Shown here: piece by piece, positions 26,542 through 36,072 of the stretch
Numbering within the stretch: the stretch's first letter is position 1
How the letters are laid out: each line of letters starts with the position of its first letter
Assembly: GCA_018303445.1 (NCBI GenBank)
Contig: JAGVYE010000004.1
Location: 1-45,759, forward strand
From: Candidatus Woesearchaeota archaeon
Lineage (GTDB): Archaea > Nanobdellota > Nanobdellia > Woesearchaeales > GW2011-AR9
Length of the DNA stretch: 45,759 bases
Direction of reading: 5' to 3'
Notes under the pieces: model-generated
What the model was told of the DNA's origin: nothing
What the model saw: only the letters and a program-made list of their open reading frames with translations
Databases searched by the model: none
Position numbers and translations under genes: made by a program

Positions 26542-26939
26542 AAGCTGTTAAAGCTAGAATAACGAGAGGGCTCCCTCTGGGAGCTGAGGTACAAACCTGT
26601 GACAACTCTGGCGCAAAAGTGTTACGTATTTTTTCCGTCGTGGGACAAAAAACCGTGCGGGGAAGAATTGCCTCCGCGGGGATAGGTGATTTAGTTATGG
26701 CTTCAGTGAAAAAGGGGAAGCTGGAGATGAGAAAAACAGTAGTGTATGCAGTAGTTGTCCGTCAACGGCGTTCTTATAGAAGGCCAGACGGCACACACGT
26801 TTGTTTTGAAGATAACGCCGCGGTAGTTTTGAAGGACGATAAGGGAAATCCTAAAGGAACAATCTTTAAAGGACCAATACCTAAAGAAATATCAGAACGC
26901 TGGCCGCTTATTGCTAAGTTAGCAAGCAGTATTGTATAA
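26538..26939 (+). CDS. rpl14: Ribosomal protein uL14
   Basis: GAEVQTCDNSGAKVLRIFSV; GPIPKEISERWPLIAKLASSIV. Confidence 0.95.
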   Translation: MKAVKARITRGLPLGAEVQTCDNSGAKVLRIFSVVGQKTVRGRIASAGIGDLVMASVKKGKLEMRKTVVYAVVVRQRRSYRRPDGTHVCFEDNAAVVLKDDKGNPKGTIFKGPIPKEISERWPLIAKLASSIV

Positions 26940-26941
26940 AA

Positions 26942-27379
26942 ATGGTAAACAAAACTTTTTCCCGATCTTGGAAAAAAAGTGTACAACCACGTAAACAGCG
27001 TAAGTATAAGTATAACCTGCCTTTGCATTTACAACAGAAGTTTATCCATGTCCATCTTTCGCCAAGTCTCCGCGAAAAATATGGGCGGCGCAATTTTCAA
27101 GCGAGGAAGGGAGACAAGGTGAAAGTATTGCGAGGTCAGTATAAAAAAAAAGAAGGGAAGGTGGAGCGTGTTGATCTAAAACGCCAAAGAATCTTTGTAA
27201 GTGGCCTTGAATACTTTAAAAAAGATGGAACAAAAATCCCCGTTCCTTTTCATCCCACAAACTTAATGATCTTAGAATTAGATTTAAATGATAAGAAGCG
27301 GAAGGAAAAAATTGAAACAAAACAGACAAGTTCTTCCTCGACATCAAAAAAGAAAGAAACAAAGAGAGACATTAAATAA
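26942..27379 (+). CDS. rpl24: Ribosomal protein uL24
   Basis: SLREKYGRRNFQARKGDKVKVLRGQYKKKEGKVERV. Confidence 0.94.
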   Translation: MVNKTFSRSWKKSVQPRKQRKYKYNLPLHLQQKFIHVHLSPSLREKYGRRNFQARKGDKVKVLRGQYKKKEGKVERVDLKRQRIFVSGLEYFKKDGTKIPVPFHPTNLMILELDLNDKKRKEKIETKQTSSSSTSKKKETKRDIK

Positions 27380-27381
27380 AA

Positions 27382-28068
27382 ATGAAAAATCATCTTAAGA
27401 GACTCGCAGCACCACGAATGTGGTTTATTAAAAGGAAAGGAACTAAGTATATAGTAAAACCTAACCCCGGGGGGCATCCTTTTCAAATGGGTTTACCTCT
27501 AGCCTTGATCCTACGGGATATTTTGCATCTCGCTCACACTGGTGTAGAGGTAAAAAAAATCCTTCATAATAATGAAGTTCTTGTTGATGGAATACGCCGC
27601 CGGGATAATCGCTTTATAGTCGGATTATTTGATACGGTTAGTCTTCCGAATCTTAAATTATATTACCGTGTTGTATTAGATGTTAAAGGCCGTCTTTTCT
27701 TATGTAAAATACCACCTTCAGAACAAAATCTTAAAATCGGCAAGGTCATAGGGAAGACGGTTCTTTCAAAGGGAAAAATCCAACTTCATCTCCATGATGG
27801 AAGAAATATAATATCTACAACTAAAGTAGATATTGGCGAGAGCCTGCTCTTAACTGTACCATCACAAGAAATTAAAGAAGTTGTCTCACTACGGCCTGGG
27901 AATCTTGTTTTTTTAACACAGGGCAAGCATAGTGGTGAAATCGGCACCCTTAAAGAAATAAAAGAAGGGCTTGCAATCTGTGAAATGGAAGGTCAAACCG
28001 TGGAAACGTCACCTTCTCATCTTTTTGTTATCGGAGAAAAGAAAGAGAAAATAACACTTTCGGGCTGA
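27382..28068 (+). CDS. rps4e: Ribosomal protein eS4
   Basis: HLKRLAAPRMWFIKRKGTKYIVKPNPGGHPFQMGLPLALILRDIL. Confidence 0.95.
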   Translation: MKNHLKRLAAPRMWFIKRKGTKYIVKPNPGGHPFQMGLPLALILRDILHLAHTGVEVKKILHNNEVLVDGIRRRDNRFIVGLFDTVSLPNLKLYYRVVLDVKGRLFLCKIPPSEQNLKIGKVIGKTVLSKGKIQLHLHDGRNIISTTKVDIGESLLLTVPSQEIKEVVSLRPGNLVFLTQGKHSGEIGTLKEIKEGLAICEMEGQTVETSPSHLFVIGEKKEKITLSG

Positions 28069-28070
28069 CT

Positions 28071-28580
28071 ATGAATAAAGACAATATCATGAGAAAAATA
28101 AGAATTGCCAAGATTACATTAAACATAGGAGCTGGTAAAAATGAGGAAGCACTAAAAAAAGGCTTAAAACTTCTGGAGAAGATTTCTTCTATCAAGCCGG
28201 TTAAAACAGTTACAAAAAGGCGTATCCCCGGGTGGGGATTGCGCCCGGGATTAGAGATCGGCGGTAAAGTAACAGTACGTAAGAACGGCGAGTTATTGCT
28301 GAAGCGCCTTTTAGTAGCTAAAGAAAATAAATTATCCCTTACTAATTTTGATGAAAGGGGCAATTTTGCCTTTGGAGTTCCAGAATACATTGATATAGAG
28401 GGTCTTGAATATGACCCGGAGCTTAAAATTTTGGGCTTAGAAGTGGCAGTTACTTTGCAACGTCCGGGATATCGCGTAAAAGTGCGGAAAGTCAAATCTG
28501 CTCCCGTCGGTAAGCATCATCAGATCACGAAAGAAGAAGCCATTGATTTTGTCACGAAGCTAGGGGTTGATGTACAATGA
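28071..28580 (+). CDS. rpl5: Ribosomal protein uL5
   Basis: [37 protein letters not shown]. Confidence 0.94.
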   Translation: MNKDNIMRKIRIAKITLNIGAGKNEEALKKGLKLLEKISSIKPVKTVTKRRIPGWGLRPGLEIGGKVTVRKNGELLLKRLLVAKENKLSLTNFDERGNFAFGVPEYIDIEGLEYDPELKILGLEVAVTLQRPGYRVKVRKVKSAPVGKHHQITKEEAIDFVTKLGVDVQ

Positions 28581-28807
28581 CGACTAGTGATCATCGGAAA
28601 ATGTTTACGCAGTTAAATGCGAAACCCATCAAAAAAGCAAAGTTCATTAAATTTAATCAGCCTAAGAAACGATCTTGTGGGTTTGCTTTGCGCAAATGTC
28701 GCAATTGCGGCCGTACAGGAGCGCATGTCAACAAGTATGGGTTACACCTTTGTCGACTCTGTTTCAGAGAGATGGCTCCAGGGTTAGGGTTTAAAAAATA
28801 TAATTAG
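28577..28807 (+). CDS. rps14: Ribosomal protein uS14 (zinc-binding type)
   Basis: [36 protein letters not shown]. Confidence 0.94.
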   Translation: MTTSDHRKMFTQLNAKPIKKAKFIKFNQPKKRSCGFALRKCRNCGRTGAHVNKYGLHLCRLCFREMAPGLGFKKYN

Positions 28808-28822
28808 CTTGAGGAACAAAAA

Positions 28823-29212
28823 ATGTTAAATGATCCATTAGCAGCGGCGTTGACAAAAGTCTTTAATGCAGAACGGATAGGAAAACAAGAAGTACTTTTA
28901 AAACCGGCTTCTAAAATACTTAAAAGAATATTAACCATTATGAATGAGCATCGCTATATTGGTAGTTTTGAAGAAGTTGAGGATGGAAAAGGAAATGTGC
29001 TTAAAGTTCATTTGTTGGGTAATATTAACAGATGCGGTGTTATTAAGCCGCGCTTTTCAACGAAAAAAAATGAGTTTGAGAAATGGGAGAAACGCTATCT
29101 CCCCGCGAAAGATTTTGGGATTATTGTCGTTTCTACGCCGCAAGGAATCATAACTCATATTCATGCCAAAGAAAAAAGCACGGGAGGGCGTCTTTTAGCG
29201 TACTGCTATTAA
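28823..29212 (+). CDS. rps8: Ribosomal protein uS8
   Basis: ILTIMNEHRYIGSFEEVEDGKGNVLKVHLLGNINRCGVIKPRF. Confidence 0.95.
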   Translation: MLNDPLAAALTKVFNAERIGKQEVLLKPASKILKRILTIMNEHRYIGSFEEVEDGKGNVLKVHLLGNINRCGVIKPRFSTKKNEFEKWEKRYLPAKDFGIIVVSTPQGIITHIHAKEKSTGGRLLAYCY

Positions 29213-29218
29213 CTTAAA

Positions 29219-29767
29219 ATGAAAGAAGAACTCTTGAAAGAAGAAGTTGCACTCATGGACAAAGTAACAGCGGAGTTGCATGGAAGTGTCCTTACAGTAA
29301 ATGGGCCTAAAGGCCAAGTTTCCAAGGAATTCCTCCATCGCATGGTGCGAATTAGTGTTGAGAAAAATAAAATTGTGATTACGGCACCGCAGGCAACAAA
29401 ACGTGAAAAAACGATGGTTGGATCATTTTATTCCCATATAAAAAATATGGTCCAAGGCGTCGTGGAGCCGTATGTCTATAAATTACAGATTTGCTCTGGG
29501 CATTTTCCTATGAGCGTCAGCGTCTCTGGCGATGAACTGATAATAAAGAACTTCCTGGGCGAAGTTGTTCCACGAAAAGTGGCATTACCGAAAGGAGCTG
29601 AAGTGAAAGTAACAGGGACGGAAATTACAGTTACAAGTCCTGATAAAGAAATAGCTGGTCAGACCGCGGCAAAAATTGAAAGTCTTTGCCGTATCACAAA
29701 TCGGGACCGAAGGGTGTTCCAAGATGGGTGTTATATTACCCAAAAAGCGGGGAATAATTTAGTTTAG
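29219..29767 (+). CDS. rpl6: Ribosomal protein uL6
   Basis: VNGPKGQVSKEF; VYKLQICSGHFPMSVSVSGDELIIKNFLGE. Confidence 0.94.
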   Translation: MKEELLKEEVALMDKVTAELHGSVLTVNGPKGQVSKEFLHRMVRISVEKNKIVITAPQATKREKTMVGSFYSHIKNMVQGVVEPYVYKLQICSGHFPMSVSVSGDELIIKNFLGEVVPRKVALPKGAEVKVTGTEITVTSPDKEIAGQTAAKIESLCRITNRDRRVFQDGCYITQKAGNNLV

Positions 29768-29787
29768 AGAATATTTACTAATATACC

Positions 29788-30411
29788 ATGATCAATAAAA
29801 GATTACTTGAACAGCGGAACAAAATGAAGAAAATTAAACCTCCTTTTGTCGTGAGGGAGTCTAATTTCGAAGCTCGCATTAAAGTGCGCTGGCGTTACCC
29901 TCAGGGGCGACATTCCGCGATAAGGCAAGAGCATAAGGGCAGGCCAGTGATGCCTACTCCCGGATATGGGTCGCCAAAGGTTGTTTATGGCCTTCATCCC
30001 AGCGGTTTGCAGATGGTGGTCGTAAGCAATGAAAAAGATTTAGAGAAAATTGATGCGGCGCAGCAAGGTGTTATTATCGCGAAAACAGTGGGAATGAGAA
30101 AGAGAACAGCTTTATTAGAAGCAGTGCAGAGAAGAAAAATAAAAGTATTGAATTGTAAAGATATCGTTCAAGAATTAGAGGCTATCAGGACTAAGTTAAA
30201 AGTTCGTCAGGAGGCGAAGAAACAGCTGGAAGAGCAGAAAAATAAGAAGGAAACGGAAAAGAAGAAAAAAGCAGAAGAGAAGAAAAAGAAAGAAGGGCAA
30301 GAGAAAGAAAATGTTGCTAAAGAAAAGGAAGAGGAATCTGTCGAGGAAAAAATAAAGAAGGAAGAAGAGGAGAAAAAAGAACTTGAGAAAACAATAACCA
30401 AAAGACAATAA
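29788..30411 (+). CDS. rpl32e: Ribosomal protein eL32 with Lys/Glu-rich C-terminal tail
   Basis: FEARIKVRWRYPQGRHSAIRQEHKGRPVMPTPGYGSPKVVYGLHPSG. Confidence 0.92.
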   Translation: MINKRLLEQRNKMKKIKPPFVVRESNFEARIKVRWRYPQGRHSAIRQEHKGRPVMPTPGYGSPKVVYGLHPSGLQMVVVSNEKDLEKIDAAQQGVIIAKTVGMRKRTALLEAVQRRKIKVLNCKDIVQELEAIRTKLKVRQEAKKQLEEQKNKKETEKKKKAEEKKKKEGQEKENVAKEKEEESVEEKIKKEEEEKKELEKTITKRQ

Positions 30412-30422
30412 AAAGGTCAATT

Positions 30423-30875
30423 ATGAAACAAAAAAAATTGCTGGCAGCAAAATTATTGGGGATTTCAAGGACTAAAGTACGGTTTGCTCCTGACGCGCTG
30501 GAAGAAATAAAAAAGGCTATTACTCGCTCTGACATGAGGGGGCTTATTGCGGTGCATAAAATAATGAAGGAAAATGTTAATCAACACTCTAGAGCACGAG
30601 CACGCAAGAGGGCTCAACAGAAAAGGAAAGGACGGCAGAAAGGTAAAGGAACAAAAAAAGGTTCAAAATATTCTGTCGTTACCAGGAAGAGAAACTGGAT
30701 TTTCCGTATGCGGGTACAACGCCGTTTTTTAAAAGAACTTCGTGAAAAAGGGTTGCTATCTCCGCAAAATTTTCGCCTCCTCTATGAAAAATCTAAAGGT
30801 GGTTTTTTCAGAAATCGACGGCACATTAAGCTTTACTTGCAAGAACACAATCTTGTTCAAAAGGGCCAAAAATGA
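30423..30875 (+). CDS. rpl19e: Ribosomal protein eL19
   Basis: QKKLLAAKLLGISRTKVRFAPDALEEIKKAITRSDMRGLI; HSRARARKRAQQKRKGRQKGKGTKKG. Confidence 0.95.
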   Translation: MKQKKLLAAKLLGISRTKVRFAPDALEEIKKAITRSDMRGLIAVHKIMKENVNQHSRARARKRAQQKRKGRQKGKGTKKGSKYSVVTRKRNWIFRMRVQRRFLKELREKGLLSPQNFRLLYEKSKGGFFRNRRHIKLYLQEHNLVQKGQK

Positions 30876-31450
30876 AACGAAATAAACCACAAACCGTTTT
30901 TTACAGAAGGAAAAGGGAAGGAAGAACTAATTATGTGAAGCGCTTACATTTTTTACTGGCAAGAAAACCACGTCTTGTAGTGCGCTTTACAAATACAAAA
31001 ATTATCGCGCAAGTAGTTAGTTTCGAAACGAGCGGGGATCGAATTCTGGTGGGAATTGATTCAACGCAATTACAAAAATATGATTGGTCTTATTCTTCTA
31101 AAAATCTACCTGCGGCTTATCTTACAGGCGTTTTAATAGGAAAAAAAGGAGTTGAGAAAGGCATTAAAGAAGTTATTTTAGATGCTGGGCTTATCACTCC
31201 ATTACATAAAGGTAAAATTTATGCTTTCCTTAGGGGAGTATTAGATGGTGGGTTGAATGTTGCTCATGGAGAGGAAAAAATTTTTCCTTCTCCCTCCAGA
31301 TTTAAAGGAGAACACATTGCTTCGTATCTCGCTTCTTCGCCAGAAAAAGAGAGAACATCACCGCAATTTGCACAATATTTAAAAAAGAGTAACAAAAGGG
31401 AAGAAATCGGTGTGCTTGTTGATAAAGTAAAAGGGAAAATTTTACACTGA
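30872..31450 (+). CDS. rpl18: Ribosomal protein uL18
   Basis: RRKREGRTNYVKRLHFLLARKPRLVVRFTNTKIIAQVV; NLPAAYLTGVLIGKK. Confidence 0.95.
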   Translation: MKRNKPQTVFYRRKREGRTNYVKRLHFLLARKPRLVVRFTNTKIIAQVVSFETSGDRILVGIDSTQLQKYDWSYSSKNLPAAYLTGVLIGKKGVEKGIKEVILDAGLITPLHKGKIYAFLRGVLDGGLNVAHGEEKIFPSPSRFKGEHIASYLASSPEKERTSPQFAQYLKKSNKREEIGVLVDKVKGKILH

Positions 31451-31452
31451 AA

Positions 31453-32226
31453 ATGGTTAACAAAGAAGGAAAGGAAAGTACAGCCGATATAGAAGAAGCA
31501 GTACCGGAGAAAAGAGCGGAATGGAAACCAGTGACGGTTCTGGGAAAAAAAGTTAAAGAAGGTATTATAACTGATATTGATGAGATTTTTGATGCCGGGC
31601 AGACTATTTTAGAAGCAGTGATTGTTGATGTGCTCCTTCCCGGAGTCGAGGAAGATCTTTTACTTATTGGCCAAGCAAAGGGAAAATTTGGCGGCGGACA
31701 GCGGCGCATTTTCCGGCAAACACAGAAAAAAACAAATGAAGGAAACAAAATTCAGTTCACAACATGTGCCGTAGTGGGAAATAGAAATGGGTACGTCGGC
31801 GTAGGAACAGGAAAAAGTAAAGAAACAGTTCCCGCAAGGGATAAAGCTAAAAGACAAGCGAGGTTAAATTTAATGCGTATCCGGCGAGGATGCGGCAGTT
31901 GGGAAACAGATGCGCGACAACCTACTTCTATCCCCTTTGCGGTAACAGGCAGATGTGGTTCTGTTCGCATCACGCTTATGCCTGCACCTAGAGGAAAAGG
32001 ACTGGTAATTGAAAAAGAGTGTGCAAAAATTTTGAGGTTAGCGGGAATTAAAGACATTTTAAGTAAAACAAAGGGGCAAACAAAAACAAAACTTAATTTA
32101 ATTAATGCTCTTCTTGATGCTCTTAAGAAATTATCTGAATTAAAAATAAAGCCTGAAGACATTCAAAAACTTGGAATTGTTGAAGGCAGGATCAAGGAAA
32201 CAGAGAAAACAGTCGGTGAAGCATGA
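31453..32226 (+). CDS. rps5: Ribosomal protein uS5
   Basis: FTTCAVVGNRNGYVGVGTGKSKETVPARDKAKRQARLNLMRIRRGCGSWE. Confidence 0.95.
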   Translation: MVNKEGKESTADIEEAVPEKRAEWKPVTVLGKKVKEGIITDIDEIFDAGQTILEAVIVDVLLPGVEEDLLLIGQAKGKFGGGQRRIFRQTQKKTNEGNKIQFTTCAVVGNRNGYVGVGTGKSKETVPARDKAKRQARLNLMRIRRGCGSWETDARQPTSIPFAVTGRCGSVRITLMPAPRGKGLVIEKECAKILRLAGIKDILSKTKGQTKTKLNLINALLDALKKLSELKIKPEDIQKLGIVEGRIKETEKTVGEA

Positions 32227-32678
32227 AGATGGTTGATACTAAAAGCAAAGAAAGAAAGAAATTGGCAGTGGTCCTCGTGAGGGGAAAGGCAGAGTTAGAA
32301 CATCATATGATTAGAACTCTACAACTCCTTCTGTTGACAAAAAAGAATCATTGCGTTGTGGTTGAAAACACCCCGGTCTATCAGGGAATGTTACAGAAAG
32401 TTAAAGATTATGTAACCTGGGGTGAAATTAGCGAAGAAACATTTGCGGAGCTTATCGCAAAGCGGGGAAAAGAATATAAAAACCCTATCTATGATGCAAA
32501 GAAGAAGTACACCTATACGGTGCTAGAGGTTAAAGGAAAAAAATATCTTCCTTATTTTACTCTTAATCCACCACGTAAAGGCTTTGCGAGGAAAGGAATT
32601 AAAGTTTCCTTTACGCAAGGAGGAGCGCTTGGTTATCGTGGAAGTAAAATAAATGACTTATTGGCAAGGATGATTTAA
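32223..32678 (+). CDS. rpl30: Ribosomal protein uL30
   Basis: LAVVLVRGKAELEHHMIRTLQLLLLTKKNHCVVVENTPVYQGMLQKVKDYVTWGEI. Confidence 0.94.
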   Translation: MKMVDTKSKERKKLAVVLVRGKAELEHHMIRTLQLLLLTKKNHCVVVENTPVYQGMLQKVKDYVTWGEISEETFAELIAKRGKEYKNPIYDAKKKYTYTVLEVKGKKYLPYFTLNPPRKGFARKGIKVSFTQGGALGYRGSKINDLLARMI

Positions 32679-33167
32679 ATGGTAGTGCGAAGGCATAAAA
32701 AAGTGACAAAGTATAGGGGATATAGCACTCACGGGGGCGGTGCCCGCAAGAAGCGGCGTGGTGCAGGAAGTCATGGAGGACGAGGTCGAGCGGGCACGGG
32801 AAAACGTGCTGGCCATCATAAGCAAGGGGTAGTGTTGGGAAAGAGGGGTTTCTTTCATCATAATCACCAAAAAATTAAAGCGATAAATGTTGGCGATTTT
32901 ACGATCCTATTTTTGAAGAAATTGCTTACGAAAGGACACGTAACTAAGGAAGGGGAAGTGTATGTGATAAATTTGCCAAAGATGGGGTTCCAGAAGCTCC
33001 TGGGAACGGGTACGGCACATACCAAGATGAAAATTATTACTTACTCTTTTACTGCTCAAGCTGAAGAAAAAGTAACTGCGGCCGGAGGTAGAATTGAATC
33101 TCTCCAAAAGGAACAAAAGGGTGTAATTCCTAGAGCAGAAAAAGGAGAAAAAAAAGAGATGACGTAA
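32679..33167 (+). CDS. rpl15: Ribosomal protein uL15
   Basis: RRHKKVTKYRGYSTHGGGARKKRRGAGSHGGRGRAGTGKRAGHHKQG. Confidence 0.94.
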   Translation: MVVRRHKKVTKYRGYSTHGGGARKKRRGAGSHGGRGRAGTGKRAGHHKQGVVLGKRGFFHHNHQKIKAINVGDFTILFLKKLLTKGHVTKEGEVYVINLPKMGFQKLLGTGTAHTKMKIITYSFTAQAEEKVTAAGGRIESLQKEQKGVIPRAEKGEKKEMT

Positions 33168-33174
33168 GAGAAAA

Positions 33175-34584
33175 ATGTCTTTCATTGATAATCTTATTAA
33201 TAATCTGCCGGAAGTAAAGAGGCCCAGCCAAAAGCGTCTTCCGTTTAAAGAAAAATTAAAGTGGACTATTGTTACTCTGGTTCTGTTTTACGTTTTGGGG
33301 TTAATTCCTCTCTTTGGTTTAGGACAAAATTCACTACAACAATTTGAATTTCTCTCGATAATCTTAGGAGCTTCTTTTGGTTCGATTATTAGTTTGGGGA
33401 TAGGGCCTCTGGTGACGGGGTCGATTGTTCTGCAACTGTTAGCAGGAACAGGAATTTTAAAATTGGATTTGACAAATACAGAAGATAGGCGACGTTTCCA
33501 AGGAATGCAAAAAATTTTTGGAATAGGTTTTATTATCTTGGAATCTTTTATTTACGTTTTTATGAGCGGTTTGGCTCCTCCTCAACTTGGTGAAGCCTGG
33601 AATGGCATCACTGTCACAAGCGGGTTGTTTTTCCAATTGGAACTGATGCTTATTTTCCAACTTATTTTAGGAGGATTACTGATTATGTTTATGGACGAAG
33701 TTGTTTCTAAATGGGGGTTCGGTTCTGGAATAAGTTTGTTTATCGTGGCGGGAGTGGCACAACAAATTTTTGTCCGCGCCTTTAATTTTCTTCCTTCCCC
33801 CACTAATCCGGATGTCGCAGCAGGAGCAATTCCTTCTCTCTTTCAATTTCTTTCTACGGGAGATGTTACAAATGCAGGATTACAGGTTGCAGCGCTCATT
33901 TCAACCATTATTGTTTTCTTAATTTGCGTTTACGGGCAAGCGATGAAAGTAGAAATCCCTCTCAGTTTTGGAAAAGTACGAGGATACGGCATGCGCTGGC
34001 CTCTCAACTTTTTTTACACTTCAAACATTCCTGTGATTTTAGTAGGAGCACTGATGGCTAATATCCAACTTTTTGCTTCATTGCTGGAGCGATGGGGGCG
34101 CCCTATTTTAGGGACGTTTTCTGGAAGTTCGCCAATCAGCGGTCTCGTGTACTGGCTTACTCCGCCAAACATTCCTCAGAGTATCATTACGGGCAGCTTT
34201 CAAGTTAGCCAACTGCTGCAAGCCTTGTTCTACGTAGTTGTGTTTATGATCGGAGCAGTTATTTTTAGCGTTTTCTGGGTACAAACGGCAAACATGGATG
34301 CGGCAAGCCAAGCCAAGCAAATCATGGCTTCAGGATTACAAATACCTGGATTTCGAAGAGATGAAAGAGTGTTAGAAGCCGTCTTGAAACGATACATCTG
34401 GCCTCTCACCATTGTCGGAGGAGCTTCTATAGGTTTATTGGCGGCGGTAGCGGATTTAACGGGGGCGCTCTCCAATGGAACGAGCATCTTGTTGTCAGTG
34501 ATGATTGTCTATAAAATGTATGAAGAAATCGCCAAGCAGCACATGATGGACATGCATCCGGCGTTAAGGAAAGTTATGGAGTGA
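33175..34584 (+). CDS. secY: Preprotein translocase subunit SecY
   Basis: Multi-TM; FQGMQKIFGIGFIILESFIYVFMSG; GFGSGISLFIVAGV; FYTSNIPVIL. Confidence 0.95.
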   Translation: MSFIDNLINNLPEVKRPSQKRLPFKEKLKWTIVTLVLFYVLGLIPLFGLGQNSLQQFEFLSIILGASFGSIISLGIGPLVTGSIVLQLLAGTGILKLDLTNTEDRRRFQGMQKIFGIGFIILESFIYVFMSGLAPPQLGEAWNGITVTSGLFFQLELMLIFQLILGGLLIMFMDEVVSKWGFGSGISLFIVAGVAQQIFVRAFNFLPSPTNPDVAAGAIPSLFQFLSTGDVTNAGLQVAALISTIIVFLICVYGQAMKVEIPLSFGKVRGYGMRWPLNFFYTSNIPVILVGALMANIQLFASLLERWGRPILGTFSGSSPISGLVYWLTPPNIPQSIITGSFQVSQLLQALFYVVVFMIGAVIFSVFWVQTANMDAASQAKQIMASGLQIPGFRRDERVLEAVLKRYIWPLTIVGGASIGLLAAVADLTGALSNGTSILLSVMIVYKMYEEIAKQHMMDMHPALRKVME

Positions 34585-34645
34585 GCTTAGTTTAAATATC
34601 TCTTCTTAGTTCTTAATTTGCAATAGATTCCATTCAGAAGGTTAG

Positions 34646-35122
34646 TTATCTCTGATATTTGGTGATATCAATCCCTAAGTCTTTTGGGCCAAAAGCACTA
34701 AGCAATAATTCTGATATTGTTGCTCTCAGAATTTTACTTCTGTTAGTGCTGGCGGAAATTATTTCCAGATCTTTCTCAGAAAGTTGAGCAAATTCATAGA
34801 TCCATTGTCGGCACGCTCCACAGGGCATCGTTGGTTCTTTAACATCAAATGTTTCTCCTCTGGTGCTTATTGCTACTTTCTCTAATTTTCGAATTCTCAT
34901 GGCATTTGCTCTTAGTAATGCCGCACGTTCAGCGCATATAGATAAACCATACGATGCATTTTCTACATTTGCACCAGTAATGATTTCCTTTGTTTGGGCA
35001 AGCAATGCGGCACCAACATAGAATCTGGAATAAGGGTTATAAGCATGCTCTCTTACTTTTTCTGCTTCTTCAACAAGACATCTTTCTGACCCGGTTAATC
35101 TTTCAAAAGTCGTTATTTCCAT
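34646..35122 (-). CDS. cdd: Cytidine deaminase
   Basis: YNPYSRFYVGAALLA; GANVENASYGLSICAERAAL; PCGACRQWIYEF. Confidence 0.93.
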   Translation of the reverse strand: MEITTFERLTGSERCLVEEAEKVREHAYNPYSRFYVGAALLAQTKEIITGANVENASYGLSICAERAALLRANAMRIRKLEKVAISTRGETFDVKEPTMPCGACRQWIYEFAQLSEKDLEIISASTNRSKILRATISELLLSAFGPKDLGIDITKYQR

Positions 35123-35250
35123 GTTCTTTTGGTCAGTTGTGCTGATATTTAAAGTTTATTTTATTGCGTTTATTGAAATCATTCTAGGACTTAACAACTC
35201 GAACTATCTACCAACAAGTTTATAAATTATCCTTTAGAGAAAGAAGGGAA

Positions 35251-36012
35251 ATGGCTTCATTTTTAGATCCTGTTCTGAATCCAGTTTTCCAGCCTTTGTT
35301 AAATAGAAGTCCGCTTTTTGTCATTCTTTTCTTGGCGTTTATCATTTCCTTTGTTATTGTTCTTGTCTATAAATACGCGACAAATCAGGAAGAAATGGGG
35401 CGGCTGAAAGGGCAGCAGAAAGAGTTTCAGAAGAAACTGAAGGAGCTTCGTGATAAACCAGAGGAAATGATGAAAGTACAGAAGGAAGCCATGAAAGTAA
35501 ACATGGATTACATGAAGCATTCTTTCAAAGCGACGTTAATTACGTTGCTGCCGATTCTGCTGATTTTTAGCTGGATGACTTCCCATTTAGCTTTTGAGCC
35601 GATTTACCCAGGAGAAAGGTATAGCATTACCTCAACGTTTGCTGAAGGGGTAACTGGTGAAACTGAACTGGTCGTTAATGAAGGAACGGAATTGTTCAGC
35701 GAGGCAAAACAGAACATTGGCAAAGAAGTTACGTGGAATTTACAGAGCACGGAGGGCGAGCATACTTTGTATGTAAAAGTGGGGAAAGATGAACAAGCAA
35801 AAAAAGTGTTGATGACGAAAGAATTAAAGTATGCTGAGCAAATTACCATTCCCAAACATTCCGATATTAAACAGATTAAAATAGATTATAAAAAACTACG
35901 GCCTTTAGGATCGTTTTCTCTCTTTGGCTGGCAGCCAGGATGGTTGGGATTGTATATTATTTTTTCTATAGTCTTTAGTATTGGGTTGCGGAAGATTTTC
36001 AAAGTGCATTAA
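35251..36012 (+). CDS. EMC3/TMCO1 (DUF106) family membrane protein
   Basis: Topology with coiled coil EEMGRLKGQQKEFQKKLKEL...QKEAMKVNMDYMKHSFKATLITLLPILLIFSWM; downstream of secY. Confidence 0.85.
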   Translation: MASFLDPVLNPVFQPLLNRSPLFVILFLAFIISFVIVLVYKYATNQEEMGRLKGQQKEFQKKLKELRDKPEEMMKVQKEAMKVNMDYMKHSFKATLITLLPILLIFSWMTSHLAFEPIYPGERYSITSTFAEGVTGETELVVNEGTELFSEAKQNIGKEVTWNLQSTEGEHTLYVKVGKDEQAKKVLMTKELKYAEQITIPKHSDIKQIKIDYKKLRPLGSFSLFGWQPGWLGLYIIFSIVFSIGLRKIFKVH

Positions 36013-36072
36013 GTTAAGAATATTATAAAAAACGGAGTTACATTTATATAAAATTGTGTTCTGATCTATTGT

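Noticed and set aside
30196-30420. Minus-strand ORFs rich in Phe/Leu opposite eL32 (also 30207..30401)
   Set aside because: Shadow of the Lys/Glu-rich tail codons of eL32; no family signal.
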